Assembly: GCA_012270485.1 (NCBI GenBank)
Contig: JAAXIF010000083.1
Coordinates: 1-58,808 of the forward strand
Source: Sphingobacteriales bacterium
GTDB lineage: Bacteria; Bacteroidota; Bacteroidia; Chitinophagales; Chitinophagaceae
Length of the DNA stretch: 58,808 nt
Direction of reading: 5' to 3'
The notes beneath the pieces were generated by a model. That model searched no databases, was not told where the DNA came from, and saw nothing but the letters and a program-made list of their open reading frames with translations. Positions 7,581 through 15,937 of the stretch are shown piece by piece. The translations under genes were made by a program, and so were the position numbers. Position 1 is the stretch's first letter. Every line of letters begins with the position of its first letter.

Positions 7581-8191
7581 CAATGATGGAAAACGAATAT
7601 TATCAAACCATTGATAGACAAGGATTCGCTGAGTTCAAGGATCGTGGCAGCCGTTTCCTGGCTTATGCTTTTCCCATGAGTACGCCGGATGATTTTAAAC
7701 AACAATTGCAATTACTGAAAAAAGAACATCCCAAAGCCGTACATCATTGTTTTGCTTATCGATTGGGGTTAGATGGTAATCAGTTCAGGGTAAGTGATGA
7801 TGGTGAACCCTCCGGCTCTGCGGGAAAACCTATTTTAGGTCAAATCGATAGTAAAGAATTAACAGATACGGGGGTTATTGTGGTGAGGTATTTTGGAGGT
7901 ACTTTATTGGGTGTGCCCGGACTCATCAATGCTTACAAATCGTCGGCTTCCATGGCTTTGCAGATGATTCCGGTGATACAAAAGCCCATTGAAATCATCT
8001 ATGATGTGAATTTTGATTATACGACCATGAATGAAGTCATGATGGTTGTCAAACAATTCAATTGTACTGTGATTCATCAGGAGATGCAGTTGTTTTGTTT
8101 ACTCAAAATCGGGATACCGAAAAGTAGATTGGAAGAAGTGTTATACAGATTTAAAGAGCTGCATACGGTAACAATACAACAATCAAAATAG
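7577..8191 (+). CDS. YigZ/IMPACT family protein
   Basis: A 204-residue protein with the UPF0029/Impact N-terminal domain; DGEPSGSAGKPIL and VVRYFGGTLLGVPGLI are the hallmark segments. The C-terminal half resembles the EF-G domain-like region of YigZ. Family members have been linked to translation control and stress, with poorly known biochemistry. It is the third gene of the ribD operon, overlapping its neighbour by ATGA. The start could also be the second or third Met a few codons later. Confidence 0.9.
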   Translation: MTMMENEYYQTIDRQGFAEFKDRGSRFLAYAFPMSTPDDFKQQLQLLKKEHPKAVHHCFAYRLGLDGNQFRVSDDGEPSGSAGKPILGQIDSKELTDTGVIVVRYFGGTLLGVPGLINAYKSSASMALQMIPVIQKPIEIIYDVNFDYTTMNEVMMVVKQFNCTVIHQEMQLFCLLKIGIPKSRLEEVLYRFKELHTVTIQQSK

Positions 8192-8959
8192 TCAGGCTTT
8201 TCCTGTTAATTGATAGACCCAAAGCCCTATTACTTCTTTGATTAAGTGAGTCCAATCTTTTAAAAGTTTGGCATCAGGAATCAATGTATCGTCAATTGAA
8301 AAATACTCATCTACTACTTTAAAGTCGGCAGCGTAACTATCAAACCGGATCCCCGCTTTTTTAAATACAGCCTCAGATCTTCTCATGTGTAAGGCAGATG
8401 TGATAAGTAATGAAGGAGTGCTTATGTTTAAGGAATCTACTATTCGTTTACTGAATATCGCATTCTCATAAGTATTTCTGGAATCAGGCTCCACGATGAT
8501 ATCCTGCTCAGGAATATTATTATTAACCAGCATTTCTTTTAAGAATACCGCTTCGGGTTTGTAGGTATGCAGCAATGATCCACTACCTCCGGTCACAAGA
8601 ATTTTTTTGATTTTTCCGGTATGATAAAGTGTTGCAGTTTGTATGAATCGATCTGCTGCTGATCCAAAGAAACCTTGATCTCTAGTATCAAAATTGACCA
8701 TACCGGTTAGAAGAATACCCAATTCATAATTTTTCATTTGTGATAACGCTTTGGAGTCTGCTTGCCAGCATTTGTTGGCTTTTTTATACAACCATGGATT
8801 GCTAAAGACCAAAGTAATCAAAACAGTCATCAAGATTAATCTGCGTTTGAGTCTTGCTGATTTCACAAAATAAATACTGATCAATAAGAGGATGATCCAA
8901 TTGAAGGGTATTAAAAGAAAATAAAGCAGTTTCGAGAGGATGAAAAACATAGGCAACAT
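8192..8959 (-). CDS. YdcF/ElyC-like DUF218 membrane protein
   Basis: A 255-residue protein with two N-terminal membrane spans (about 5-28 and 35-57) and a DUF218 domain facing the periplasm. Supporting segments are GILLTGM, TGGSG and EPDSRNTYENA. Relatives such as ElyC and SanA affect peptidoglycan or undecaprenyl-phosphate metabolism and the envelope barrier. A nearby alternative start is Met4 at 8950. It is convergent with the YigZ gene and follows a terminator for the hydroxybutyryl-CoA dehydrogenase gene. Confidence 0.85.
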   Translation of the reverse strand: MLPMFFILSKLLYFLLIPFNWIILLLISIYFVKSARLKRRLILMTVLITLVFSNPWLYKKANKCWQADSKALSQMKNYELGILLTGMVNFDTRDQGFFGSAADRFIQTATLYHTGKIKKILVTGGSGSLLHTYKPEAVFLKEMLVNNNIPEQDIIVEPDSRNTYENAIFSKRIVDSLNISTPSLLITSALHMRRSEAVFKKAGIRFDSYAADFKVVDEYFSIDDTLIPDAKLLKDWTHLIKEVIGLWVYQLTGKA

Positions 8960-8961
8960 TA

Positions 8962-8993
8962 AAAGACCGATTGAGGAATATCAATCGGTCTTT
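8962..8993 (-). terminator. terminator of hydroxybutyryl-CoA dehydrogenase gene
   Basis: A 12-bp perfect stem AAAGACCGATTG/CAATCGGTCTTT with an 8-nt loop. Read on the minus strand it follows the stop at 9001 and is followed by a short T run. It lies immediately before the start of the YdcF-like gene. Confidence 0.75.
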
Positions 8994-9000
8994 ATTTCGT

Positions 9001-9897
9001 TTATTTTTTAAAACGATCACTAACGATCAGTTCCTTGCTTCCGGTTGTGTATTTGTAAAATCCTTCTCCGGATTTTACGCCTAGTTTACCTGCAGTCACC
9101 ATATTCACCAAAAGTGGACAAGGTGCATATTTCGGATTGCCGAATCCTTCATGCAGTACCTGAAGAATGCTTAAGCAAACATCTAATCCAATAAAGTCTG
9201 CGAGTTGTAGAGGTCCCATTGGATGTGCCATTCCTAGTTTCATGATGGTATCAATGGCTTCTACATCTGCAATGCCTTCATACAAACTACAGATTGCTTC
9301 ATTGATCATGGGCATTAAAATCTTGTTGGCGATAAATCCCGGATAATCATTCACCACACAAGGAACTTTACCCAATGTTTTACTAAGTGTTACAATCGTA
9401 TCCGTGATATCTGTTGTAGTAGCATAACCGTTAATGATCTCTACCAATTTCATCACCGGAACAGGATTCATAAAATGCATTCCGATTACCTTTTCGGGTC
9501 TCTTAGTAACAGCAGCAATTTTGGTAATAGAGATAGAAGAAGTATTGGATGCAAGAATGGTATGTGCAGGAGCTGCTTCATCAATCATTTTGAAAATATT
9601 CAGTTTCAATTCCACATTTTCGGTAGCGGCTTCTACTACCAGATCAGCTTGTGAAACTCCTTTTTTCAAATCTGTTGCTGTTTGAAGTCTTGCTAGTGTT
9701 GCTGTCTTTTGTTCTTCCGTTAAAGTGCCCTTAGCGATTTGGCGGTCTAGATTCTTTGAAATGGTTTGTACTGCTTTTTCCAATTGAGCTGCATTCACAT
9801 CGATGAGCTGAACAGAAAACCCATTTTGAGCAAATACGTGCGCTATTCCATTACCCATGGTTCCGGCACCGATCACACTAACATTCGTAACTGGCAT
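9001..9897 (-). CDS. 3-hydroxybutyryl-CoA dehydrogenase
   Basis: A 298-residue NAD-dependent 3-hydroxyacyl-CoA dehydrogenase: N-terminal Rossmann domain with VIGAGTMGNGIAHVFAQ, catalytic His in GMHFMNPVPVMKLVEII, and the C-terminal helical dimer domain from about 185 (PGFIANKILMPMINEA). It oxidises (S)-3-hydroxybutyryl-CoA in fatty-acid, butyrate or phenylacetate-type catabolism. I start at the ATG at 9897 (MPVTNVSVIG); a TTG two codons upstream is unlikely. It stands alone with its own terminator. Confidence 0.93.
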   Translation of the reverse strand: MPVTNVSVIGAGTMGNGIAHVFAQNGFSVQLIDVNAAQLEKAVQTISKNLDRQIAKGTLTEEQKTATLARLQTATDLKKGVSQADLVVEAATENVELKLNIFKMIDEAAPAHTILASNTSSISITKIAAVTKRPEKVIGMHFMNPVPVMKLVEIINGYATTTDITDTIVTLSKTLGKVPCVVNDYPGFIANKILMPMINEAICSLYEGIADVEAIDTIMKLGMAHPMGPLQLADFIGLDVCLSILQVLHEGFGNPKYAPCPLLVNMVTAGKLGVKSGEGFYKYTTGSKELIVSDRFKK

Positions 9898-9986
9898 ATT
9901 CAATCGTTTTAAGTATGCGCAAAAGTAAAGCCGCTATCCGTAACGAAAGAAAATCTGTTGAAAAAACAAGCAATAAAGCTGAAATA

Positions 9987-10634
9987 TTAGTCTTTGCGTT
10001 TAAAATCCCCTCTTTTCCAGGCCTTAATAAAATCAGCCCAAGCCGCAGGATTTAGGATATTCATCGGAGGTAATTGTCCGGAATAGTAGTATTTATTCGC
10101 CTGCTGTCTCAATTGGTAATTGATGGCTTCTCTTCCATCGGCAGGCAAGCTATTGATCAGAATTCGACGTTGAGCCTCATCCGTATTCTTTCTGGCGATC
10201 TCATATGCGTCGTCAGCGATCTTCATGTTCACAAAATCACGTTCAAATTGCTCTCTGGTGGGGCGAGGTTTTAGGATGGTTGCAGGCAAATAAGCCGTAT
10301 CACTCACCAATAATTGGATCACACTGTACTGATTATCGGGCAGATCGCGGGGAATCTCAATGCTTCTATTCTTGAATCCAACACAGGAAAATGTAATACG
10401 ATCGCCTTTGAGTACAGCAATAGAGAAAACCCCGTCAGGATTGGTAATGGTACCTCTTCCTTTTCCTTCTACAATAATGCTAGCGGATGGAATCGCCATT
10501 AAACTATCAGCTGTCATTACCACGCCATACAGTTGTACCACTGAATCTCGGTATTCATTTCGCTGTGACATCGCTTTTCCGATGGTCAGCAAAAAGAAGG
10601 CAGTAACAACAGATAATCGTAGAAATATTTTCAT
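9987..10634 (-). CDS. carboxypeptidase-regulatory-like (CarboxypepD_reg) domain protein
   Basis: A 215-residue exported protein starting at the ATG at 10634 (MKIFLRLS), which gives a clean signal peptide; the frame is open 44 codons further upstream but that extension is not peptide-like. Residues about 30-115 form a beta-sandwich of the carboxypeptidase regulatory type (LYGVVMTADSLMAIPSASII, ITFSCVGFKNRSIEIP), as at the N-terminus of Bacteroidota TonB-dependent receptors, but no receptor barrel follows. The remainder is helical and charged. It is divergent from mrp. The role is unknown, probably periplasmic or outer-membrane associated. Confidence 0.8.
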   Translation of the reverse strand: MKIFLRLSVVTAFFLLTIGKAMSQRNEYRDSVVQLYGVVMTADSLMAIPSASIIVEGKGRGTITNPDGVFSIAVLKGDRITFSCVGFKNRSIEIPRDLPDNQYSVIQLLVSDTAYLPATILKPRPTREQFERDFVNMKIADDAYEIARKNTDEAQRRILINSLPADGREAINYQLRQQANKYYYSGQLPPMNILNPAAWADFIKAWKRGDFKRKD

Positions 10635-10777
10635 CACGGTAAAAATACAAATGGTTTTCCCAAAATCGACAACAACCAGCCATGCAGATTGTTGAAAACT
10701 CACCTTAATTCTGACAAAGTAAGGTTGCGAGCGGTTAACTTTGCAGCCAAATTGATTTTTTAACAAAAACTTGCGTG

Positions 10778-11872
10778 ATGACAGAAGCGGCTATACTGAG
10801 TGCACTGAGTAATGTACAAGAACCTGATCTGGGAAAAGATTTGGTGACTTTGAATATGGTGAAAGATATTCAGATCAAGGATAAAGAAGTGAGCTTTACG
10901 ATTGTACTGACAACACCTGCTTGTCCGATGAAAGATATGATGCGTACAGCCAGTGAAAACGCTGTTAAATTGTTGGTAGACAAAGAAGCAAAAGTGACGG
11001 TGAATTTCACATCCAATACTTCATCTACCCGTAAGGATAATCAACAAGTGTTATCGGGTGTCAAAAATATTATTGCGGTAGTAAGTGGTAAAGGTGGTGT
11101 TGGGAAAAGTACAGTATCTGCTAACCTTGCACTTGCTTTAGCAGAAGGAGGTGCATCCGTAGGTTTGATGGATGCAGATATTTATGGACCAAGTGTACCC
11201 ATTATGTTTGGCGTTCGCGGTGAGCGTCCAATGATGAAAGAAGTAAATGGAAAAGGAATGATCATTCCTTTGGAAAAATATGGGATCAAACTGATGAGTA
11301 TTGGTTTATTGGTTGATGAAAAAAATGCAGTGGTTTGGCGCGGACCAATGGCGAGTAGCGCTATTCGTCAGTTTGTGACAGATGTAGATTGGGGAGAATT
11401 GGATTACCTCGTCATTGATATGCCACCAGGAACCGGAGATATTCATCTTACACTGATGCAAACCGTACCTGTGACAGGTGTGATCATTGTAACAACTCCA
11501 CAAAATGTAGCATTGGCAGATGCGAAAAAGGGTATTGCTATGTTTGGACAGGCACAAATCAATGTTCCTATCATAGGTTTGGTAGAGAATATGGCTTATT
11601 TCACTCCGGCAGAATTGCCCCAAAACAAATATTATCTGTTTGGAAAAGATGGCGGTAAGAATTTAGCAGAAGAATATGATTTGCCTTTCCTCGGACAAAT
11701 TCCTTTGGTACAGGAAATAAGAGAAGGGGGCGATTTGGGAACACCTGCTATGGTCGGAAATGAAGAGGTAAGTAAAAATGCACTTCGTCAATTTGCGGGC
11801 AATGCAGTTCGTAATATCGCGATCAGGAATGCCGGTGCCCCCAAAACGCAAACTGTTCAGGTAACTGAATGA
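10778..11872 (+). CDS. mrp: Mrp/NBP35 family iron-sulfur carrier ATPase
   Basis: A 364-residue P-loop protein with an N-terminal MIP18/DUF59 domain (about 1-85), then an ApbC/Mrp ATPase with deviant Walker A SGKGGVGKS at about 103-111 and DADIYGPSVP. The family assembles or delivers iron-sulfur clusters. The region after ENMAYFTP, where many relatives carry a C-x-x-C pair that holds the cluster, reads AELPQNKYYLFG and lacks cysteines. The ATG at 10778 is preceded by an in-frame GTG. A TAACTTTG box at 10736-10743 fits the TAnnTTTG promoter class, leaving a leader of about 30 bases. Confidence 0.93.
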   Translation: MTEAAILSALSNVQEPDLGKDLVTLNMVKDIQIKDKEVSFTIVLTTPACPMKDMMRTASENAVKLLVDKEAKVTVNFTSNTSSTRKDNQQVLSGVKNIIAVVSGKGGVGKSTVSANLALALAEGGASVGLMDADIYGPSVPIMFGVRGERPMMKEVNGKGMIIPLEKYGIKLMSIGLLVDEKNAVVWRGPMASSAIRQFVTDVDWGELDYLVIDMPPGTGDIHLTLMQTVPVTGVIIVTTPQNVALADAKKGIAMFGQAQINVPIIGLVENMAYFTPAELPQNKYYLFGKDGGKNLAEEYDLPFLGQIPLVQEIREGGDLGTPAMVGNEEVSKNALRQFAGNAVRNIAIRNAGAPKTQTVQVTE

Positions 11873-11959
11873 TGCTGATTCGTTCATAATGGTATGAATG
11901 GTACATCTGAACGGGTGAGGTGCAATAATTTTGTTTGAAACCTAAATCAGATCCGTCGT

Positions 11960-12592
11960 ATGTACCATCTTCCCAGTTATCAGGAAAAGAATCAAGATGA
12001 AATCATTGCATTCATCAAAGCCCATCCTTTTGCAACTTTAATTGGAGTATCGGCTTCAAACGAGCCGGTAGCTACACAACTTCCAATCTTAATAAAGGAA
12101 AGAGAGGGTGTTCTTTACTTGCAAGGTCATTTCATGAAGCAAACGGATCATCACCAAGCTTTTTTGCAAAATGACCATGTACTGGTGTTGTTTTCAGGTC
12201 CACATGCATATGTTAGCGCAAGCTGGTATGAAAATAAGAAGCAGGCATCTACCTGGAATTATATGACCGTTCATGCTCGCGGGAAAATGCATTTACTCAG
12301 CGACGAAGCATTACCTACAATGTTGGAAGAGTTAACGGCTCATTTTGAACAAAACCCTTCTTCTCCTTCACAGTACAAAGAACTTCCTGAAGATTATATT
12401 AGTCGTTTATCAAAAGCGATTGTAGCATTTGAGATTAAATTATTGCAAACAGATGCTGTTTTTAAGTTGAGTCAGAATAGGGATGAGCAAAGTTTCGATA
12501 ATATTGTGTCTAAACTCAGTTCTGGTAATTGGGAAGAGAAAGCAGTAGCAGAAGAAATGAGTAAACGCAAACAACAATTCTTTAGATCATGA
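11960..12592 (+). CDS. FMN-binding negative transcriptional regulator (PaiB-like)
   Basis: A 210-residue protein of the PaiB/FMN-binding split-barrel family. The N-terminus MYHLPSYQEKNQDEIIAFI and the central PHAYVSASWYENKKQASTWNY segment are characteristic. PaiB in Bacillus represses sporulation and protease genes; in most bacteria the role is unknown and may be an FMN-dependent enzyme. It overlaps the following glycerophosphodiesterase gene by ATGA, so the two are cotranscribed. Confidence 0.88.
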   Translation: MYHLPSYQEKNQDEIIAFIKAHPFATLIGVSASNEPVATQLPILIKEREGVLYLQGHFMKQTDHHQAFLQNDHVLVLFSGPHAYVSASWYENKKQASTWNYMTVHARGKMHLLSDEALPTMLEELTAHFEQNPSSPSQYKELPEDYISRLSKAIVAFEIKLLQTDAVFKLSQNRDEQSFDNIVSKLSSGNWEEKAVAEEMSKRKQQFFRS

Positions 12593-13470
12593 ATAAAGCT
12601 TGGATGCTGATACTGTTACTCTCTTGCTTTTCCGCAAAAAATAATCAAACGAAATTATCTTCATTCGATAAACAGGGACATCGCGGATGTAGAGGGCTCA
12701 TGCCGGAAAATACCATTCCTGCCATGCTCAAGGCCATTGACTTGGGTGTTACAACTTTGGAAACAGATGTAGTGATTACAGCAGACCAACAAGTGATATT
12801 GAGCCATGAACCTTTTTTTAGTCATGATATCACCACAAAACCTGATGGAACTTATGTAACTGCTGAAGAAGAAAAAAAGCTGAATATTTTTCAAATGGAT
12901 TATGCCACTGTTCGCAAGTATGATGTTGGATCAAAGACCTTCTCTCGTTTCCCAAAACAACAAAAAATAGCTGCCTATAAGCCTTTATTATCTGAGATGA
13001 TTGATTCTGTACTGGCATATTGTACGAAAACAGGAAAACCTATACCGGCCTTTAATATTGAAACCAAATCTCAGCCTGCTACAGATGGTATATATCATCC
13101 TGCTCCAGCCTTATTTGTTGACCTGATCATGGAAGTGATCCAACGTAAACAAATACAAGAGAAAACCACCATTCAGTCTTTTGACATTCGTACACTCCAA
13201 TACCTGCATCAAAAATATCCATCCATTCCAACCGCCTTATTGATTGAAGGAAATCATCCTCAAACATTTGCGCTTCAATTAAAGGAGCTAGGTTTTGTTC
13301 CTACTATTTATAGTCCTTCTTTTTCATTAGTGACACCTTTGTTGGTAAAGCAATGCAGGGATTTGGGTGTTAAGCTGATTCCATGGACTGTGAATGATCG
13401 AACCAAGATCCAGGAACTGCGTACATTGGGGGTTGATGGGATCATTACAGATTTTCCTGACCTTTTTTAG
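12589..13470 (+). CDS. glycerophosphodiester phosphodiesterase family protein
   Basis: A 293-residue GDPD TIM barrel. Key motifs are GHRGCRGLMPENT (catalytic His and the metal-binding Glu), LETDVV, the second His in LSHEP, and the closing PWTVND and DGIITDFPDLF. A short hydrophobic N-terminus ending LLLLSC suggests lipidation at Cys13, hence periplasmic location. It cleaves glycerophosphodiesters from phospholipid turnover to glycerol-3-phosphate and an alcohol. It is translationally coupled to the upstream PaiB-like gene. Confidence 0.9.
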   Translation: MNKAWMLILLLSCFSAKNNQTKLSSFDKQGHRGCRGLMPENTIPAMLKAIDLGVTTLETDVVITADQQVILSHEPFFSHDITTKPDGTYVTAEEEKKLNIFQMDYATVRKYDVGSKTFSRFPKQQKIAAYKPLLSEMIDSVLAYCTKTGKPIPAFNIETKSQPATDGIYHPAPALFVDLIMEVIQRKQIQEKTTIQSFDIRTLQYLHQKYPSIPTALLIEGNHPQTFALQLKELGFVPTIYSPSFSLVTPLLVKQCRDLGVKLIPWTVNDRTKIQELRTLGVDGIITDFPDLF

Positions 13471-13525
13471 GCTGTGTGCATGCTCTTTGTAAAATTCTTA
13501 TTAAGTTAGACGCAAATAATGCACC

Positions 13526-14092
13526 ATGAAAAAATTAATATTTGCTCTTTTATTTGTTTTTAGCACATTAATAGTACAAGCACAATTGGTGGCATTTGGG
13601 ATAGAGTCTAGAGGAGGTGGCAATGTTAATTCAGCTGCTTCAAGAATGTCGCCTCAGAAAAATATCGTTGAAAATTTAGGTTCATCAGGAGAACATACCA
13701 GTCTTGTAATGGCCATCCAATCAGCAGATTTAATTGAATTGTTACAAAAGCAAGGGCCCTATACTTTTTTCGCCCCTTCCAATGAATCTTTTACCAAACT
13801 GATGCAGGGAAACATCAGTTCAACGGATGAGGACAAGAAAAAATTAAACCGTTTGATCAAAAGTCATATCGTTTCAGGAAGACTTGATGCGAATGCATTG
13901 ATAAAAATGATCAAAGAAGCAGATGGCACTGCATCACTTACAACATTATCGGGGGATGTCTTACAGGTAACCAAAAAAGGGAAAAAAATTCTTTTGACCA
14001 ATCCACAAGGAAAGCAATCTGCCATTGTTTTGCGGGATAATGAACAAAACAATGGACTGATACATATCATAGATAAAGTACTTACGCAATAA
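13526..14092 (+). CDS. fasciclin (FAS1) domain protein 1
   Basis: A 188-residue secreted protein with a signal peptide cleaved near Ala19, a short Gly/Ser-rich linker and one FAS1 domain (about 48-187). It has the FAS1 features GPYTFFAPSNESFTKL, a central SHIVSGR segment where YHVV-type motifs are usual, and GLIHIIDKVL at the end. FAS1 domains mediate adhesion or matrix contacts. It is followed by a terminator and then by a second FAS1 gene that shares the KNIVEN motif before the domain, indicating tandem duplication and divergence. Confidence 0.9.
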   Translation: MKKLIFALLFVFSTLIVQAQLVAFGIESRGGGNVNSAASRMSPQKNIVENLGSSGEHTSLVMAIQSADLIELLQKQGPYTFFAPSNESFTKLMQGNISSTDEDKKKLNRLIKSHIVSGRLDANALIKMIKEADGTASLTTLSGDVLQVTKKGKKILLTNPQGKQSAIVLRDNEQNNGLIHIIDKVLTQ

Positions 14093-14117
14093 AGAAACCA
14101 ACATATTCAATGATAAG

Positions 14118-14142
14118 GCCTCATTTTTATGAGGCTTTTTTT
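14118..14142 (+). terminator. terminator between the two fasciclin genes
   Basis: A GCCTCAT/ATGAGGC stem with a short T-rich loop is followed by seven or more T, 26 bases after the first fasciclin stop. The second gene therefore likely has its own promoter. Confidence 0.8.
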
Positions 14143-14214
14143 ATTCATAAAAACCAATTGATAACATGTGTCGTATATGGTCTGTACAACAAACAAAAAT
14201 TAAATCAACAGATT

Positions 14215-14760
14215 ATGAAAAAGATTTTTTTTATTCTTTGCACCATTCTAGGTACACAATTCGCAATGTCTCAGGAAAAAACAGTAGAAGTAGGTGGAGC
14301 ACCCATGTATCCTTCCAAAAATATTGTTGAAAATGCTGTGAATTCAAAAGAGCATACCACATTAGTGGCTGCTGTAAAAGCTGCAGGTTTAGTTGAAACA
14401 CTGCAAAGTGCTGGTCCATTTACCGTATTTGCACCTACCAATGCTGCTTTTGGAAAGTTGCCAGCAGGAACAGTAGAAACTTTGGTGAAACCAGAGAATA
14501 AAACAACCCTTACCAAAATTCTAACTTATCATGTGGTAGCCGGAAAATATGATGCCGCGGCCATTGCTCAGTTGATCAAAGAAGGAAAAGGTACAGCCGT
14601 ATTGAAAACAGTTGCGGGTGGGTCATTAAAAGCTTCTATGAAGGGTAAAAAATTGATCTTAACAGATGAAAAAGGATCTACTGCTGAAGTAACTATCAGT
14701 AATGTATATCAAAGTAATGGGGTGATACATGTCATTGATAGCGTTGTTCTCCCAGGATAA
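14215..14760 (+). CDS. fasciclin (FAS1) domain protein 2
   Basis: A 181-residue secreted protein starting at the ATG at 14215 (MKKIFFILC), which gives a signal peptide; the frame runs back to 14110, but that part spans the terminator. One FAS1 domain (about 40-180) has GPFTVFAPTNAAFGKLPAG, LTYHVVAGKYDA with the canonical YHVV, and NGVIHVIDSVVLP. It is closer to the family consensus than its upstream paralogue. A MITE-like repeat begins 23 bases after its stop and supplies a hairpin that could terminate it. Confidence 0.92.
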   Translation: MKKIFFILCTILGTQFAMSQEKTVEVGGAPMYPSKNIVENAVNSKEHTTLVAAVKAAGLVETLQSAGPFTVFAPTNAAFGKLPAGTVETLVKPENKTTLTKILTYHVVAGKYDAAAIAQLIKEGKGTAVLKTVAGGSLKASMKGKKLILTDEKGSTAEVTISNVYQSNGVIHVIDSVVLPG

Positions 14761-14772
14761 AAATATCAATCA

Positions 14773-14909
14773 ATTCAGTACAAAAAGAGGCTGTATCAAA
14801 AGTCCGATACAGCCTCTTTTTATTCGGGTACCTGATGGAGAAAGTTTTCATTTAGGCGATTCTCAAAGCCTTCTTTTTACTTTTGAGACTTCCTCTTTTT
14901 GTACTGAAT
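14773..14909 (+). mobile_element. MITE-like repeat, copy A
   Basis: The core 14784-14898 (115 bases) is present again in inverse orientation at 49462-49576 with one mismatch (C at 14832-14833 region against A). The core ends are imperfect inverted repeats: AAAGAGGCTGTATCAAAAGT at the left and, reading the other strand, AAAGAGGAAGTCTCAAAAGT at the right (17 of 20). In this copy the inverted repeat continues outward, giving 18 perfect bases (ATTCAGTACAAAAAGAGG) at 14773-14790 and 14892-14909. A 14-bp hairpin at 14784-14819 followed by T could terminate the fasciclin gene. No transposase is encoded. Confidence 0.85.
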
Positions 14910-14950
14910 AATCGGTTTTTTTACTGCAATTTTGCATGATATCAGCATGC

Positions 14951-15631
14951 ATGAAGAAGATTATTATCACATTAGACGGTTACTCATCTTGTGGCAAAAG
15001 TACTTTAGCTCGACAACTGGCGAAGGAGTTGAATTATGTTTTTATTGATAGCGGTGCTATGTATCGTGCTATTACACTCTATTTTCTCAGAAAGCATATT
15101 AATTATGCTGATACCCAAAAAGTTGTAGAAGCTCTTTCTGAAATCTCATTATCCTTTGAATACAACCCATTAACAGGTCAAAGTGATATGTATCTAAATG
15201 ATGAAAATGTTGAATCGCTGATTCGTGAGATGGTGGTAAGTGAGCATGTGAGTGAAGTGGCTGCATTAAAAGAAGTACGGGAGTTCGGTGTTGCGCAACA
15301 ACAATTGATGGGAAAGAAAAAAGGTATTGTCATGGATGGAAGGGATATAGGCACTACGGTGTTTCCGGATGCCGAGCTGAAGATATTTGTAACAGCCGAT
15401 CCGGCCGTAAGAGTTGAAAGAAGATTCAAAGAGTTATTTGAAAAAAATCCTTCTATCACTATCGAAGAAGTGAAGCGTAATTTGGAAATGAGGGATTATA
15501 TGGATAGTAATAGAGAGTTCAGTCCACTCAGACAAGCTGCAGATGCTGTGGTACTAGACAATAGTGATTTGACCCGAGAAGAGCAGTTGCAAGTAGCCAT
15601 GAATTGGGCTAAAGAAAAAATTGGTGGGTAA
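14951..15631 (+). CDS. cmk: cytidylate kinase
   Basis: A 226-residue nucleoside monophosphate kinase starting at the ATG at 14951 (MKKIIITLDG); an ATG five codons earlier is possible. P-loop DGYSSCGKST near 9-18, IDSGAMYRAIT for CMP binding, MDGRDIGTTVFPDAELKIFVTA and the lid region are all present. It phosphorylates CMP and dCMP. In many bacteria cmk precedes rpsA, which is not the case here. It follows the MITE-like repeat directly, so its promoter must lie in or just after that element. Confidence 0.95.
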   Translation: MKKIIITLDGYSSCGKSTLARQLAKELNYVFIDSGAMYRAITLYFLRKHINYADTQKVVEALSEISLSFEYNPLTGQSDMYLNDENVESLIREMVVSEHVSEVAALKEVREFGVAQQQLMGKKKGIVMDGRDIGTTVFPDAELKIFVTADPAVRVERRFKELFEKNPSITIEEVKRNLEMRDYMDSNREFSPLRQAADAVVLDNSDLTREEQLQVAMNWAKEKIGG

Positions 15632-15937
15632 TAATATTTAAAGATTTCAGTATATTGCAAAAAAAGGGTCCCTCCGTGGAAACGGAACGACCTCTACGAT
15701 TGCTTGCCATACGAAAATTCTTTTGGGAGAAATTATCCCGATATTTTGAACGCTACCGCGTTAATTACGATTGTTTGTTATACTTCGATTGTCTTGCTAT
15801 ATGAAATATATCTTCTATTCGAAGGTAGTGCACCATTTTGGTGGTATGAAGACAAGTTTTTACTTCCTTTTTTATCTTAAAAATGAAATAGGCTGTCTGA
15901 AACACTTGATTTTATTGGTTTTTTGGTAAAAAATGAT
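15632..15937. other. 306-base gap with degenerate repeats and a solo terminal-repeat-like sequence
   Basis: No gene is supported. The gap contains three related 18-20-base words beginning TACGATTG or TTCGATTG at 15695, 15766 and 15784, several small palindromes, and at 15886-15906 a sequence AAATAGGCTGTCTGAAACAC that resembles the terminal repeat of the MITE-like element at 14784. It may be debris of an older insertion. Confidence 0.45.

Noticed and set aside
10635..10766. 44-residue extension of the carboxypeptidase-regulatory-like protein
   Set aside because: It would place a signal peptide internally and lies in the divergent promoter region of mrp.
14110..14214. N-terminal extension of the second fasciclin protein
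   Set aside because: It starts before the terminator hairpin at 14118-14142, and the downstream ATG at 14215 gives a clean signal peptide.
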